IMG/VR virus record: IMGVR_UViG_3300023180_004895 | Coordinates: 1-20,963 of that record | Source: a virus | Length of the DNA: 20,963 nt | Direction: 5' to 3' (one strand) | Shown here: piece after piece, positions 7,635-15,257 of the stretch | Numbering within the stretch: position 1 is the first letter of the stretch | Layout: every line of letters starts with the position of its first letter | Position numbers and translations under genes: made by a program | The notes under the pieces: model-generated | What the model was told of the DNA's origin: nothing | Databases searched by the model: none | What the model saw: the letters and a program-made list of their open reading frames with translations, nothing else

Positions 7635-7885
7635 TTCTTGGGAACCTTTTGTAAAAACTTTTGAGGCACATTTTTTTGAAGTCGACCATCGCACAAAATA
7701 TCAAATAAAGGCTCATCGATAACTTCCCAATCCTCATAAGTCATGGACATACCATAATTAGGTCCAGATATAATGACTGCCATTTTTTCAATAGTATCGG
7801 CACTGAAGATTGTGGATCCACCGTACTCAACATATAAGGCTAATTCTCCAATTTCAAACTTAGGTTCTAATTTATGATATGACAT
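7631..7885 (-). CDS. Small hypothetical protein, possibly beta-barrel
   Basis: An 84-residue protein, unknown. ATG 7885 lies 14 nt inside the 3' end of thyX; the open frame extends further upstream to 8080 but only as a shadow of thyX. The pattern FEIGELALYVE, AVIISGP, MTYEDWEVIDEP suggests a small SH3-like barrel. The C-terminus is basic (LQKNVPQKFLQKVPKK). There is no clear SD, so translation probably depends on coupling with thyX. The stop overlaps the ATG of the 571-residue gene. Confidence 0.65.
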   Translation of the reverse strand: MSYHKLEPKFEIGELALYVEYGGSTIFSADTIEKMAVIISGPNYGMSMTYEDWEVIDEPLFDILCDGRLQKNVPQKFLQKVPKK

Positions 7886-8576
7886 TTTGTCTATATGCTC
7901 CCACAGCCTCCGGCCAAAGCGTTGTCGCAATTTCCAAACAGGCTTCTGCGACTCGTTGAATCTCCCATTGAGCGCCGGCGTGACTGCGGAGGCCAATAAA
8001 CTTAAGGAGATTATTAAGATTGACCGTGCCGTAGTATTCGGTGTAAAGATTTTGCGGTAAAACCATTCTCGCTTGCTCACGACACACTCCTCGACTCATC
8101 AATGTATTAAATAGTTCTAGAGAACTCATGACATGTGCTTTAACAGCCATATTTGCTCTCCGTCCCTCACCAAAGTCTGCGAGATCAGGAACGATGACAG
8201 GATTTATTTCATCCAGATTCGATGCTTGCCTGTTCGTTTCGTGCTGCGTTCGAAATGACGCCGGTGTGTAAAACTGAAGGTCCTTATCTGTGTATCTGCG
8301 TGATATTTCGTTATAGGACCATGTTCGATGACGCATATGCTGAGATCGCACAAACATTGGAACGACAAAGCGAAAAGTAACGACGTTGTGCTCGAAGGTC
8401 GATGTGTGACGGTGCTTAACCAAGTATTTGATAAGTTTCTTGTCTCGATTGTCAAGTTTATCTTTGGTTACCCCGAAAGAAACTCGGGCAGAGTTTACGA
8501 TCGTGAGGTCATCCCCCATGTGATCGATTAAATCAACTCGCCCGATATTATCGTTGTATAAATAGATTGAATTCAC
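7872..8576 (-). CDS. thyX: Flavin-dependent thymidylate synthase
   Basis: Converts dUMP to dTMP using methylenetetrahydrofolate, FAD and NADPH. The 234-residue length is normal for ThyX. The signature RHRxxSxNExSxRY is complete as RHRTWSYNEISRRYT (residues 82-96). The C-terminal block with LPQNLYTEYYGTVNLNNLL and LRSHAGAQWEIQ carries the family's substrate-binding Arg/Ser and Gln-rich region. The start is GTG 8576 with GGAGGT before it; it overlaps the preceding stop as GTGA. It sits in the same transcription unit as ribonucleotide reductase, fitting coordinated dNTP supply. Confidence 0.97.
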   Translation of the reverse strand: MNSIYLYNDNIGRVDLIDHMGDDLTIVNSARVSFGVTKDKLDNRDKKLIKYLVKHRHTSTFEHNVVTFRFVVPMFVRSQHMRHRTWSYNEISRRYTDKDLQFYTPASFRTQHETNRQASNLDEINPVIVPDLADFGEGRRANMAVKAHVMSSLELFNTLMSRGVCREQARMVLPQNLYTEYYGTVNLNNLLKFIGLRSHAGAQWEIQRVAEACLEIATTLWPEAVGAYRQNVIS

Positions 8577-8785
8577 TTAGACCTCCGAACAAATTTAATT
8601 TTTTTATTTGGATGTTCGGATGCCTTTTGCATTGCTTCAATAACAGAATCTGGTGCTTCAATTTCAACCACCTCTTCTGTCAAAACTTCTTTGTCGGTCT
8701 CGGGAGATTCCAAGAGCATTGTCTCGTGATTCTCTTTGAGGACCTCGTTTACCATTTGTTTTAAGGTTTCTTTTGTTAATTTCAT
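8573..8785 (-). CDS. Short acidic protein with shared amphipathic N-terminus
   Basis: A 70-residue protein. The first 20 residues, MKLTKETLKQMVNEVLKENH, have the same shape as the two genes upstream (MKLTKKLIERMVREAVKQ and MKVTKKLIERMVREAVKQ): Met-Lys, Leu/Val-Thr-Lys, then an amphipathic helix with an acidic residue followed by a short variable tail. The middle is Glu-rich (DKEVLTEEVVEIEAPDS) and the end basic (KKIKFVRRSK). SD AGGAGAT precedes ATG 8785. Function unknown; possibly a capsid-targeted internal protein. Confidence 0.75.
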   Translation of the reverse strand: MKLTKETLKQMVNEVLKENHETMLLESPETDKEVLTEEVVEIEAPDSVIEAMQKASEHPNKKIKFVRRSK

Positions 8786-8797
8786 TTATATAATCTC

Positions 8798-9367
8798 CTA
8801 AAGTTTTTTAACTAAATAATCGTACACATTTGGATGCTTGTTTTTAAATTTTTGAATTATCTCAGGCATCTCGCTTTTCATTAGAGCCTCAGCGGGTGTT
8901 CTTGTTTGGCGGAGTGTTTTGTTATCCTTTTCGAATTCATCTCTGTAAAACAAATAACCCAGTTCATCTACCAAATCCTGATAGATCGGATTCCAAAGCG
9001 CCTTGTTATTTGAGTCAACTTTTTTAAGCAACAGATTGTTAATATGCGATAATTTCCAATAGGCGGCTGGTATAAAATTGTTTTTGCGATACTTTACAGA
9101 GTCGTCATAATAAAGCTCATAGAACCAATTCAATATGGGGTCAATCTCTATAAGAGGTTCGGAAAACGTACGCTCTGGTTTTTCTGGATCAATCTCCGGA
9201 GAATAGCCCAATTCGTATGCCATTTTTGGATCCACAGTTGCAAGGCTTTTCATTTTTTCGTATCCGGAGCTTCCAACGGCCGGCCGAAACGGGGTGTCTG
9301 TGTTAACAGCGTACTGCTTAACTGCCTCGCGAACCATCCGCTCAATAAGTTTTTTTGTTACTTTCAC
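8798..9367 (-). CDS. Hypothetical protein, tandem paralog of 9368-9922, shared N-terminal peptide
   Basis: A 189-residue protein of unknown function. It is a tandem paralog of the adjacent gene: the N-terminal 20 residues are almost identical, followed in both by a Y-x-K-x-K-x-LA-x2-DPK-x-A-x-ELGY-x-PEI block, and both end with a P-x-I-x(3)-FK-x-KHP-x2-Y motif. The central portions have diverged beyond easy alignment. The start is GTG 9367, immediately after the paralog's stop, with only a weak SD (AGAGA), so translation is probably coupled. No membrane segment or enzyme motif. Confidence 0.78.
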   Translation of the reverse strand: MKVTKKLIERMVREAVKQYAVNTDTPFRPAVGSSGYEKMKSLATVDPKMAYELGYSPEIDPEKPERTFSEPLIEIDPILNWFYELYYDDSVKYRKNNFIPAAYWKLSHINNLLLKKVDSNNKALWNPIYQDLVDELGYLFYRDEFEKDNKTLRQTRTPAEALMKSEMPEIIQKFKNKHPNVYDYLVKKL

Positions 9368-9922
9368 TTATTGTATCTCTTTTACAGCATTAATAACCTT
9401 GGCATAGGCCTCTGGGTGCTTTCTCTTGAATGCTTTAACAATCTTTGGCGATTTAACAAAGATTGCTTTCTGCATCGACGGAATAACTCCATCATCATAG
9501 CCTTCGTAAGTTAAGTTAATCAGCTTGTGATAAAGATTATCAGCAAAGGTATAAAACAATCTAGAGTCTTCGTCATTTCCGGTTCTCAGCAATTCTTTCA
9601 TCTTTTCAGACAATTCTTTAAGAGCCATCATAAAGTTCATCTGTAGATCAAATTCATCTGGTTCGCTGTCTAGACTCTCGCTGCGGCTGATGATGAAGCG
9701 CATGATAGGGTCACCGGTTGAACCAAAGATTCTTTCATCACCTGTGATCTCCGGAGTATAACCTAATTCTTTTGCTGTCTTTGGGTCTGTTTTAGCAAGG
9801 TCCTTAAGCTTAGCATACTGCGGATCATTGGGACTTACTGTAAAGAATTGATCTGGATCGACAGCATACTGTTTGACGGCTTCTCTTACCATTCGTTCGA
9901 TAAGTTTTTTTGTTAATTTCAT
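9368..9922 (-). CDS. Hypothetical protein, tandem paralog of 8798-9367, shared N-terminal peptide
   Basis: A 184-residue protein of unknown function, upstream member of the duplicated pair. The N-terminus MKLTKKLIERMVREAVKQYA is an amphipathic, basic helix; the following segment ends DPKTAKELGYTPEI, and the C-terminus has PKIVKAFKRKHPEAY. The central region (residues about 70-150) is helical and acidic with LQMNFMMALKELSEKMKELL. ATG 9922 overlaps the stop of the GroES-like gene (ATGA) with GGGAGA upstream. Location immediately after a co-chaperonin gene is compatible with a virion or assembly role, but nothing in the sequence proves it. Confidence 0.78.
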   Translation of the reverse strand: MKLTKKLIERMVREAVKQYAVDPDQFFTVSPNDPQYAKLKDLAKTDPKTAKELGYTPEITGDERIFGSTGDPIMRFIISRSESLDSEPDEFDLQMNFMMALKELSEKMKELLRTGNDEDSRLFYTFADNLYHKLINLTYEGYDDGVIPSMQKAIFVKSPKIVKAFKRKHPEAYAKVINAVKEIQ

Positions 9923-10200
9923 GTTATTCTCCCAAAAACATAATTTTCTAACACTAAATAGTAAGTTTCACCCTCAATTTTGATTTCTTGAAGCATTCTT
10001 CTTTCAGTTACAATACGATCAACGACCTCGCCATAGAACTTGGAGTCCTTGGCGATGGCCACCACCTCGCACACTACATGGAGTGATTGAGGTGGTTTGA
10101 AGTCGTCGGGCATTAATAGCTGAACTCTGTCGTGGTTTTGAGAGACTGGCTCTTCAATTGGATTAACCAATAGATGACGGTTTTCTGGTATTAATGACAT
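9919..10200 (-). CDS. GroES-like co-chaperonin (gp31-type)
   Basis: A 93-residue protein matching GroES layout: HLLVNPIEEP corresponds to the GroES start 'RVLVKPLEEE'; then comes a mobile-loop-like segment, LLMPDDFKPPQ like 'IVLPDTAKEKPQ', VVCEVVAIA like 'GEVVAVG', and a C-terminus IKIEGETYYLVLENYVFGRI like 'VKIDGEEYLILRESDILAII'. Phage co-chaperonins such as T4 gp31 cap host GroEL so that it can fold the large capsid protein; that role is inferred here. The segment matching the mobile loop is short and lacks an obvious GGI/V-type GroEL-binding tripeptide. SD AGGAGG precedes ATG 10200, eight bases after the RNR stop. Confidence 0.72.
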   Translation of the reverse strand: MSLIPENRHLLVNPIEEPVSQNHDRVQLLMPDDFKPPQSLHVVCEVVAIAKDSKFYGEVVDRIVTERRMLQEIKIEGETYYLVLENYVFGRIT

Positions 10201-10208
10201 TTATCCTC

Positions 10209-12182
10209 CTATACTTCGCAAGTGTCATTTGAACAAAACTTGGTTCCCGTTCCGCCTTCATTTGTTTCAATTCGTTGGATTGGGGTGACATTTTTTATCA
10301 TGTCCTCGTATTGTTCTTTGGTGATTGGCTCATATGGAGCCTGCTCGTATCCGGTTTCTTCATAGCGAAGAAAAGATACGGCCTTGAGACGAGTCTCGTA
10401 CATCTCCAATGCATCTTTGATTTGATGTGCTTCTTCGGGCTTGAATGTAACGGTGATTGATACTGAATTATCGGCCCAATAGTGCTGATATTGAGCGGCA
10501 ATCTCCAACTGCTCCCACATGCTTACGTCACGCTTTCCTTTCACAAAGTGTGGCTCTTTTACCGGAAATTCAACACAAAGAGTGTTTGGAGAGTACTTGT
10601 CCTCCTCAATGCGATAACCTGCCTCACGAAGCGGCTGGATAAGCTGAGAGTCCTTCGCAAAGCGAATGCGACGGATGTAGTACTCGTCTTCTGGGAAGTG
10701 GATGCCCGGAGTTGATCCATTAAGCAGCGACACGGTGCCCGATGGCTTGATTGAAGTTGTTCGAACCGATCTTGGAATACAAAGCCAGTCTGAATATTCT
10801 TCGTCAAGCTCTTTAACAAATTCATAAGCATTGTCGCACCACTTGTATAACTCACGACGTCCAAACTTATTGAAAGCTTGGACCACGCCGGTTTGGGACA
10901 AACCGATTCGGCGGTTTTTAAGCATAAGAGCGTTGGTCTCCGGCCAATGGGTATTTGCAAGCGTTACGGTCTTTCCATAAAGATATGCAATTTTTAGGGT
11001 TCTCAGATAATCCTCGTATGTATCATGCTTAGCGGGATAAGTTTCCACAAGGCAGCAAAGCTCGCCATCTTCCAATTGCTGCTCAACGCATGGATTGAAG
11101 CCCATAACCTTAAGATCATCGTCACGATATCCGTCCTTCATTCGTCCACGAGTTCTTGCATTCTCAAGCCAAATGTAGCCGGGCTCTCCATTCTTTTGTG
11201 ATTGCTCAGCGTGCCAAGTGTAATCCATTCCAACCTTCGCTTCAAAAGAATTGTTCGATCCCCAGCGATGAGAGTATAGCTTCTCTTGATCGTTCTTCAT
11301 TGTAAGATATTGCATGTCATCGTGCTGACCCAAAGCAAGAGCAGCAGAACGACGTACATTGCCTGCAACAACACAACGACCAATAAGGTTTTCAGTGTCA
11401 ACAATTGAAACCGAATCAATTTCTTTGCCGATAAGCGACGTGTAAAGTTCTTTAAGCGAATCATGTAGTTCCTTTAGCGGGCCATATCCCGAAGCTGTTC
11501 CTCCGAAGCCTTTGATTTCCTCTCCAGCGCCTCGAATAACCGAGTAGTCAAAGATGGGAATTTTTTTGCCGAAGAAAAATCCGTCGAGAAGGATTTGGAC
11601 CGACTTGACCCATCCTTCGCGAGAATCGGAAATAGTATATAGTTCTTCTGTGTATTGTGGTTCTCGGATAGTGCATGTACCTGCACCGAGAGTATCAAAA
11701 CCAACTCCAATACCAACCATGAGAGCATCCATCATCCAAGCGAAGATGTAACCACCCTTTGTTGAGATCTCACGAGTTGAGCGGAAAGCGCAGTTGAAAA
11801 GACCGGCACCTGTTCGTTCGTAAATGAACTTGGTTCCCATCATCCAAAGACCACGGCCCGGTGGTGTCCACTTGAGAGTGAAGAGACGCTCGTAGGCTTC
11901 TTTGGCAGTTCTCTGGGCTTTTTGATCATTCCATTCCAAACCAAGGGCGTGGACGTGACGTTTCTGAATATCAAACATACCTTCGATGACACGACGACAG
12001 GTTTGATACCATTCTTCTGTTCCTTCCGCTCCTTCTGTGAATTCGGAGAGGCGGCGAGCATAGGTTCGTTTGAATGTGATATATCCAACCGGTCCCCATG
12101 GAACTTCTCTATCTTTGTATTGACTGATGAAATTGTCCGAAAGCTTGAACTTGCGAACATTCACCTCGCTTATCTTAAACAT
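10209..12182 (-). CDS. nrdJ: Adenosylcobalamin-dependent (class II) ribonucleotide reductase
   Basis: A single-chain, B12-dependent reductase making deoxyribonucleotides, probably of the ribonucleoside-triphosphate (L. leichmannii) type. Visible are FNCAF (C131, redox cysteine), NPCVEQ (C365, thiyl-radical cysteine, and E367), the following C376/C377, the loop PSGTVSLLNGSTPGIHFP, and a C-terminal CSNDTC (C650, C655) that would relay electrons to the active site. Its 657 residues are somewhat shorter than bacterial RTPR (about 740), as common in phage versions. No small (beta) subunit is nearby, as expected for class II. SD AGGAG precedes ATG 12182; it follows the helicase by 12 nt. It implies the host makes or imports cobalamin. 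Confidence 0.93.
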   Translation of the reverse strand: MFKISEVNVRKFKLSDNFISQYKDREVPWGPVGYITFKRTYARRLSEFTEGAEGTEEWYQTCRRVIEGMFDIQKRHVHALGLEWNDQKAQRTAKEAYERLFTLKWTPPGRGLWMMGTKFIYERTGAGLFNCAFRSTREISTKGGYIFAWMMDALMVGIGVGFDTLGAGTCTIREPQYTEELYTISDSREGWVKSVQILLDGFFFGKKIPIFDYSVIRGAGEEIKGFGGTASGYGPLKELHDSLKELYTSLIGKEIDSVSIVDTENLIGRCVVAGNVRRSAALALGQHDDMQYLTMKNDQEKLYSHRWGSNNSFEAKVGMDYTWHAEQSQKNGEPGYIWLENARTRGRMKDGYRDDDLKVMGFNPCVEQQLEDGELCCLVETYPAKHDTYEDYLRTLKIAYLYGKTVTLANTHWPETNALMLKNRRIGLSQTGVVQAFNKFGRRELYKWCDNAYEFVKELDEEYSDWLCIPRSVRTTSIKPSGTVSLLNGSTPGIHFPEDEYYIRRIRFAKDSQLIQPLREAGYRIEEDKYSPNTLCVEFPVKEPHFVKGKRDVSMWEQLEIAAQYQHYWADNSVSITVTFKPEEAHQIKDALEMYETRLKAVSFLRYEETGYEQAPYEPITKEQYEDMIKNVTPIQRIETNEGGTGTKFCSNDTCEV

Positions 12183-12194
12183 TTAGTACTCCTA

Positions 12195-13550
12195 TTACTT
12201 GTTTAACAAATGTGAATATTTATTTTTAATGTGTTCTTTGGCATTAGCGACAGGGTTGGCACGCTGTTGTTCCAACTCGTCTTGATCTTCAAGGATCTTT
12301 ATGCAGACATTCGCTGTATCCATAAAAATGGGTAAAACCAGACCATCGGGACCATTACGGTTCTTCGCAAGGAAGATGCGACCCATGTTGGCTTTCTTGT
12401 CTTCAATTGTTCTTGATACAGTGAAAATAAAATCTGCGACAAAGCATTTGTTGAATGCCTCCGAGATTGCTTCCATCGTGATGACTTCAGCATTTAGCCC
12501 AGACCTATTGGTTTGTGAAGCGGTCCAGATTGGACATTCCATGGATTGGGCAATCCCACGGAGTTCTTCGTAAAGTGATTCTAACTCGTGTCGCTTCTCG
12601 GAACGACTCTTGACTGGTCTCAATAAGTCAGCATAGTCCACGATAACCATATCGGGATGAATACCTCTCTTTTTAAGTTTCTCGAGGTGATTTTTGATTG
12701 ATTGAGTTGTTGCTGACTTAGTGGGATATTCTTTAACTATGAGCGAGCCTTCAACATCAGAGATTTGGTCAAATATCTCCTCTTTGTTGTGCATCAGATC
12801 GTTAAGCGGAATGCCAGTCATACAAGAGTCATAACGAGAACCGACAACGGTGTCTGATAATTCTAATGTGTAGTGAACGACAGTTTTGCCTTCTTTGAGA
12901 GCTTGGGTTCCTAAATGGACAAGGACCATTGATTTACCAGCGCCAGTAGGAGCGATAACCACACCAAGTTCGCTACGCCCAAGGCCACCTTTACACAGCC
13001 CATCCATTCGTTCCCATCCTGTTGAGATTGGGTTTCTTGCTTTGATCTCGAACCTACGTTCAAAATCAGCCAGCCAGTCATGGCCGAAGTTGTTATCAGA
13101 ACCAAGTTTAAGAGCATCATTAATTACCTTTGAAATTTCGTCAAATGACGATGATTTTAGAAGACCAACTGACTTCATCATCGCTTGCTTTAGAACTTGC
13201 TTGCGACAGAAATCCATTGCTGTATCTTTAACAAATTGAGCGCCTTCGACCTTTCCGGAGAGGACTCGTGTGTAGTAATCTCGCACTTGCTTTTGAACGG
13301 CATCATCGTATTCTGTGATGCCAGATTTGAAGATTGTTGCGAGGATTTCATAAGTAGGATGAACTCCATATTTGTGACGATAATCTAAGATTGTCTGTAC
13401 GAAAACTTGAAGATATTTAACCTCAAGAAATTGAATGTCGAGGACCTCTGTGATTTGATCGCAGAAGGGGCGATCCTCAAGCATAAGCTGGCATAGTTTT
13501 TCTTGAAAACTCTTACCGAACTTTGAAAAGTTGTCTGTTTGTGTTTGCAT
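12195..13550 (-). CDS. Replicative DNA helicase, DnaB/gp41-like
   Basis: Hexameric 5'-3' helicase of the RecA-fold superfamily 4, 451 residues. An N-terminal helical region (residues 1-150, the primase-interacting part in DnaB) precedes the ATPase core with Walker A APTGAGKS (200-207), Walker B MVIVDYADLL (D305), and a sensor-type TASQTNRSG (343-351). There is no zinc or primase domain, so a separate primase is needed and is not seen in this window. ATG 13550 with CGGAG upstream follows a perfect-consensus promoter, and this is the first gene of the longest transcription unit. Confidence 0.93.
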   Translation of the reverse strand: MQTQTDNFSKFGKSFQEKLCQLMLEDRPFCDQITEVLDIQFLEVKYLQVFVQTILDYRHKYGVHPTYEILATIFKSGITEYDDAVQKQVRDYYTRVLSGKVEGAQFVKDTAMDFCRKQVLKQAMMKSVGLLKSSSFDEISKVINDALKLGSDNNFGHDWLADFERRFEIKARNPISTGWERMDGLCKGGLGRSELGVVIAPTGAGKSMVLVHLGTQALKEGKTVVHYTLELSDTVVGSRYDSCMTGIPLNDLMHNKEEIFDQISDVEGSLIVKEYPTKSATTQSIKNHLEKLKKRGIHPDMVIVDYADLLRPVKSRSEKRHELESLYEELRGIAQSMECPIWTASQTNRSGLNAEVITMEAISEAFNKCFVADFIFTVSRTIEDKKANMGRIFLAKNRNGPDGLVLPIFMDTANVCIKILEDQDELEQQRANPVANAKEHIKNKYSHLLNK

Positions 13551-13572
13551 AATTGCTCCGATGTATATAAAT

Positions 13573-13601
13573 ATTATAACATATTATAAAAGGAATGTCA
13601 A
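13573..13601 (-). promoter_or_regulatory. Perfect-consensus sigma-70 promoter for the helicase/RNR unit
   Basis: Minus strand TTGACA (13601-13596), exactly 17 nt, TATAAT (13578-13573) with TGT before the -10. Both hexamers are exact consensus. The helicase ATG is 23 nt further on. Confidence 0.93.
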
Positions 13602-13627
13602 GTTATTTTTTTCTTTTTTGTAGTCTC

Positions 13628-13663
13628 AAAAAAAGAAAACGCCCATTTGACCGAGGCGTTTTT
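13628..13663 (-). terminator. Bidirectional intrinsic terminator
   Basis: The 8-bp stem AAAACGCC/GGCGTTTT (13636-13643 with 13655-13662) has an 11-nt loop. On the minus strand it is followed by C and seven T, and on the plus strand by a T-rich run. It ends the nuclease/exonuclease unit before the helicase promoter. Confidence 0.88.
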
Positions 13664-13725
13664 GTATTTTCGCTAAGATGTCGTATATTACTAACTCTTA
13701 GAACTATTAGATTTTCTGATAGTTA

Positions 13726-14073
13726 TTATTTCATGAATAGCTGAACCATAACTATTGTAAATGCAAGGATTGTACAGATTACCGTTTTTAGAGTAAATGG
13801 AGATTCTCCAAGGTAATACCATGTCATTAAAGGAAATGTCAGATATGATAGAGAAAAACCTATAAATCTTGACGTCCATAGCTCTGGTGTCCATTCCATT
13901 ATATATCTTGCGCCATAAAGCCACGCAAGTCCAGTAGGAATTGAGATCAACAAGCAGAGCAATATCGAACGCTCTTTCCACCATGGCGATACGAACTGGA
14001 GGTTTGCTCCATACCACGAAAGAACGTGGCCAACTAAAAAGAAAGCAATTGCAATAAATAAATTACTGTTCAC
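13726..14073 (-). CDS. Small four-helix integral membrane protein
   Basis: A 115-residue, strongly hydrophobic protein with four predicted membrane helices: about residues 4-22 (LFIAIAFFLVGHVLSWYGA), 36-56 (SILLCLLISIPTGLAWLYGA), 68-88 (SRFIGFSLSYLTFPLMTWYYL) and 95-114 (TLKTVICTILAFTIVMVQLF). Its style (WYG early, YLGESPFT between helices three and four) resembles small membrane proteins of the DMT/DUF486 kind seen in bacteria and phages; that assignment is tentative. ATG 14073 overlaps the preceding gene by 11 nt. Possible roles include altering host membrane physiology; it is too long for a typical pinholin and no endolysin is adjacent. Confidence 0.75.
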   Translation of the reverse strand: MNSNLFIAIAFFLVGHVLSWYGANLQFVSPWWKERSILLCLLISIPTGLAWLYGARYIMEWTPELWTSRFIGFSLSYLTFPLMTWYYLGESPFTLKTVICTILAFTIVMVQLFMK

Positions 14074-14281
14074 TGAACGCCTCTCTTACAGGCGATCTGT
14101 TGAAGAGGTCGACAGTTTCTGTCTTTGTAAATGGCAATTCTTGATATGCTTTAATTTGCAGATACCGTGGTGTAGGATCTTCGCATACCCATTGATAATG
14201 ATAATCCCACTCGTCACCTTCACCAAAAGTAATAATTGGCTCGACGCAAGAGATAAGAATAGAAATTAAATAAGATTGCAT
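14063..14281 (-). CDS. Small hypothetical protein
   Basis: A 72-residue protein of unknown function. The frame is open further upstream to 14365, but ATG 14281 is preferred because AGAGGA lies seven bases before it and it begins just after the exonuclease stop; ATG 14332 would overlap that gene and lacks an SD. The sequence is aromatic and acidic in the middle (FGEGDEWDYHYQWVCEDP) with a basic C-terminal part (FNRSPVREAF). No motif recognised. Confidence 0.65.
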   Translation of the reverse strand: MQSYLISILISCVEPIITFGEGDEWDYHYQWVCEDPTPRYLQIKAYQELPFTKTETVDLFNRSPVREAFSEQ

Positions 14282-14303
14282 GTGTATGTCCTCTGGTGTA
14301 TAA

Positions 14304-15257
14304 TTATGTTGCAATTCTTCGAAACGCCGCATAAAGTTCGTCAAATCTATAAGCCACAAATCCATCTGAAATTGTCATCTTTTTTATGTCCGTTATGTTG
14401 ACCTTTGGCTGGAATTCTGTTACATTAAACATTATCTGCTTTAAGGTTAGAGGCGATATAATTGGATTATATAGTTGCATGATACCATAATTAGATTGAA
14501 TTACAGAAGAATTGTCGATAATCTTTTTATGACAAGAGAGAGCCTTTGGTACTTGTCGACAGTGTTCAACAAGAGACTGACAACTTTGACTTTCTGACTC
14601 AGCCATAAAAGGAAAACGTTTTTTAATTGTCCCAAGCCCAACACGAGGAACGCCTTTAATGTTGTCCGATGCATCCCCTGCGATTGCTCGAGCAAGGGCA
14701 AAATTATTGGGATGAATACCATATTCAGAAACAACACTATCTTCGGTAACAATCGTGTCTTGAATTGGGCGGTAAAGAGTGGTCTCCTCGTCGCAGAGTT
14801 GGAGGAAGTCTTTATCAGACGAAACAACGAGTTTACTACGTCCTCTGTAATGATTTGATCTTGCGAGAACAGCGACCACATCATCTGCTTCAATTCCGTC
14901 AACCATGATTTGTATAACTGGCATTTCATTAAGATACTCAACTAACCTATAAAATTGATATGCTTTATTTTGTTCTTGTTCCTCGGGGGATAGTTCGTAC
15001 ATTCTTCGGTTAAAGCGGACCGGAGAGCGCCCTTCTTTGTAGTTTTTGTTTTGGGCTTTGCGCCGCTGGCTTCCGCCTTGTCCGTCCCAACAGACTACAA
15101 TTTCATCTGGTTGGAACATCCGGACAACCTTCTGGAGAGATTTGAGGAATCCCATACATCCTCCGAGTGGTCGCCCTTTGGAGTCGATCGTTGGGTTTAC
15201 GATGTAACTCCGGATGAACATATTCAGTCCATCAATTAGCATTATGTCATGTTTCAT
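14304..15257 (-). CDS. 5'-3' exonuclease / flap endonuclease (RNase H-like)
   Basis: Metal-dependent FEN-family nuclease that removes RNA primers and 5' flaps, 317 residues, the size of phage T4 RNase H. Acidic metal ligands are all visible: IDGLN (D9), VCWDG (D58), GIEADD (E123, D125, D126), SSDKD (D148, D150) and GDASDN (D195, D198). A helix-hairpin-helix follows at residues about 200-216 (IKGVPRVGLGTIKKRFP), which binds duplex DNA. ATG 15257 has AGGAGG upstream and overlaps the nuclease gene by 11 nt. It works with the polymerase and SSB in lagging-strand maturation. Confidence 0.93.
   Translation of the reverse strand: MKHDIMLIDGLNMFIRSYIVNPTIDSKGRPLGGCMGFLKSLQKVVRMFQPDEIVVCWDGQGGSQRRKAQNKNYKEGRSPVRFNRRMYELSPEEQEQNKAYQFYRLVEYLNEMPVIQIMVDGIEADDVVAVLARSNHYRGRSKLVVSSDKDFLQLCDEETTLYRPIQDTIVTEDSVVSEYGIHPNNFALARAIAGDASDNIKGVPRVGLGTIKKRFPFMAESESQSCQSLVEHCRQVPKALSCHKKIIDNSSVIQSNYGIMQLYNPIISPLTLKQIMFNVTEFQPKVNITDIKKMTISDGFVAYRFDELYAAFRRIAT

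Noticed and set aside
7886-8080. N-terminal extension of the small gene at 7631-7885
   Set aside because: The extra 65 codons are an out-of-frame reading of thyX, which is certain from its signature motif; the ATG at 7885 gives a sensible start.
8430-8465. TTGACA hexamer on the minus strand within thyX
   Set aside because: No acceptable -10 at 16-18 nt; it is simply coding sequence.
13691-14017. 108-codon minus-strand frame overlapping the membrane protein
   Set aside because: It is a shifted reading of the four-helix membrane gene, lacks an SD and has no coherent features.
14282-14365. Longer start for the 72-residue gene
   Set aside because: It overlaps the flap nuclease 3' end without an SD, whereas ATG 14281 has AGAGGA at proper spacing.
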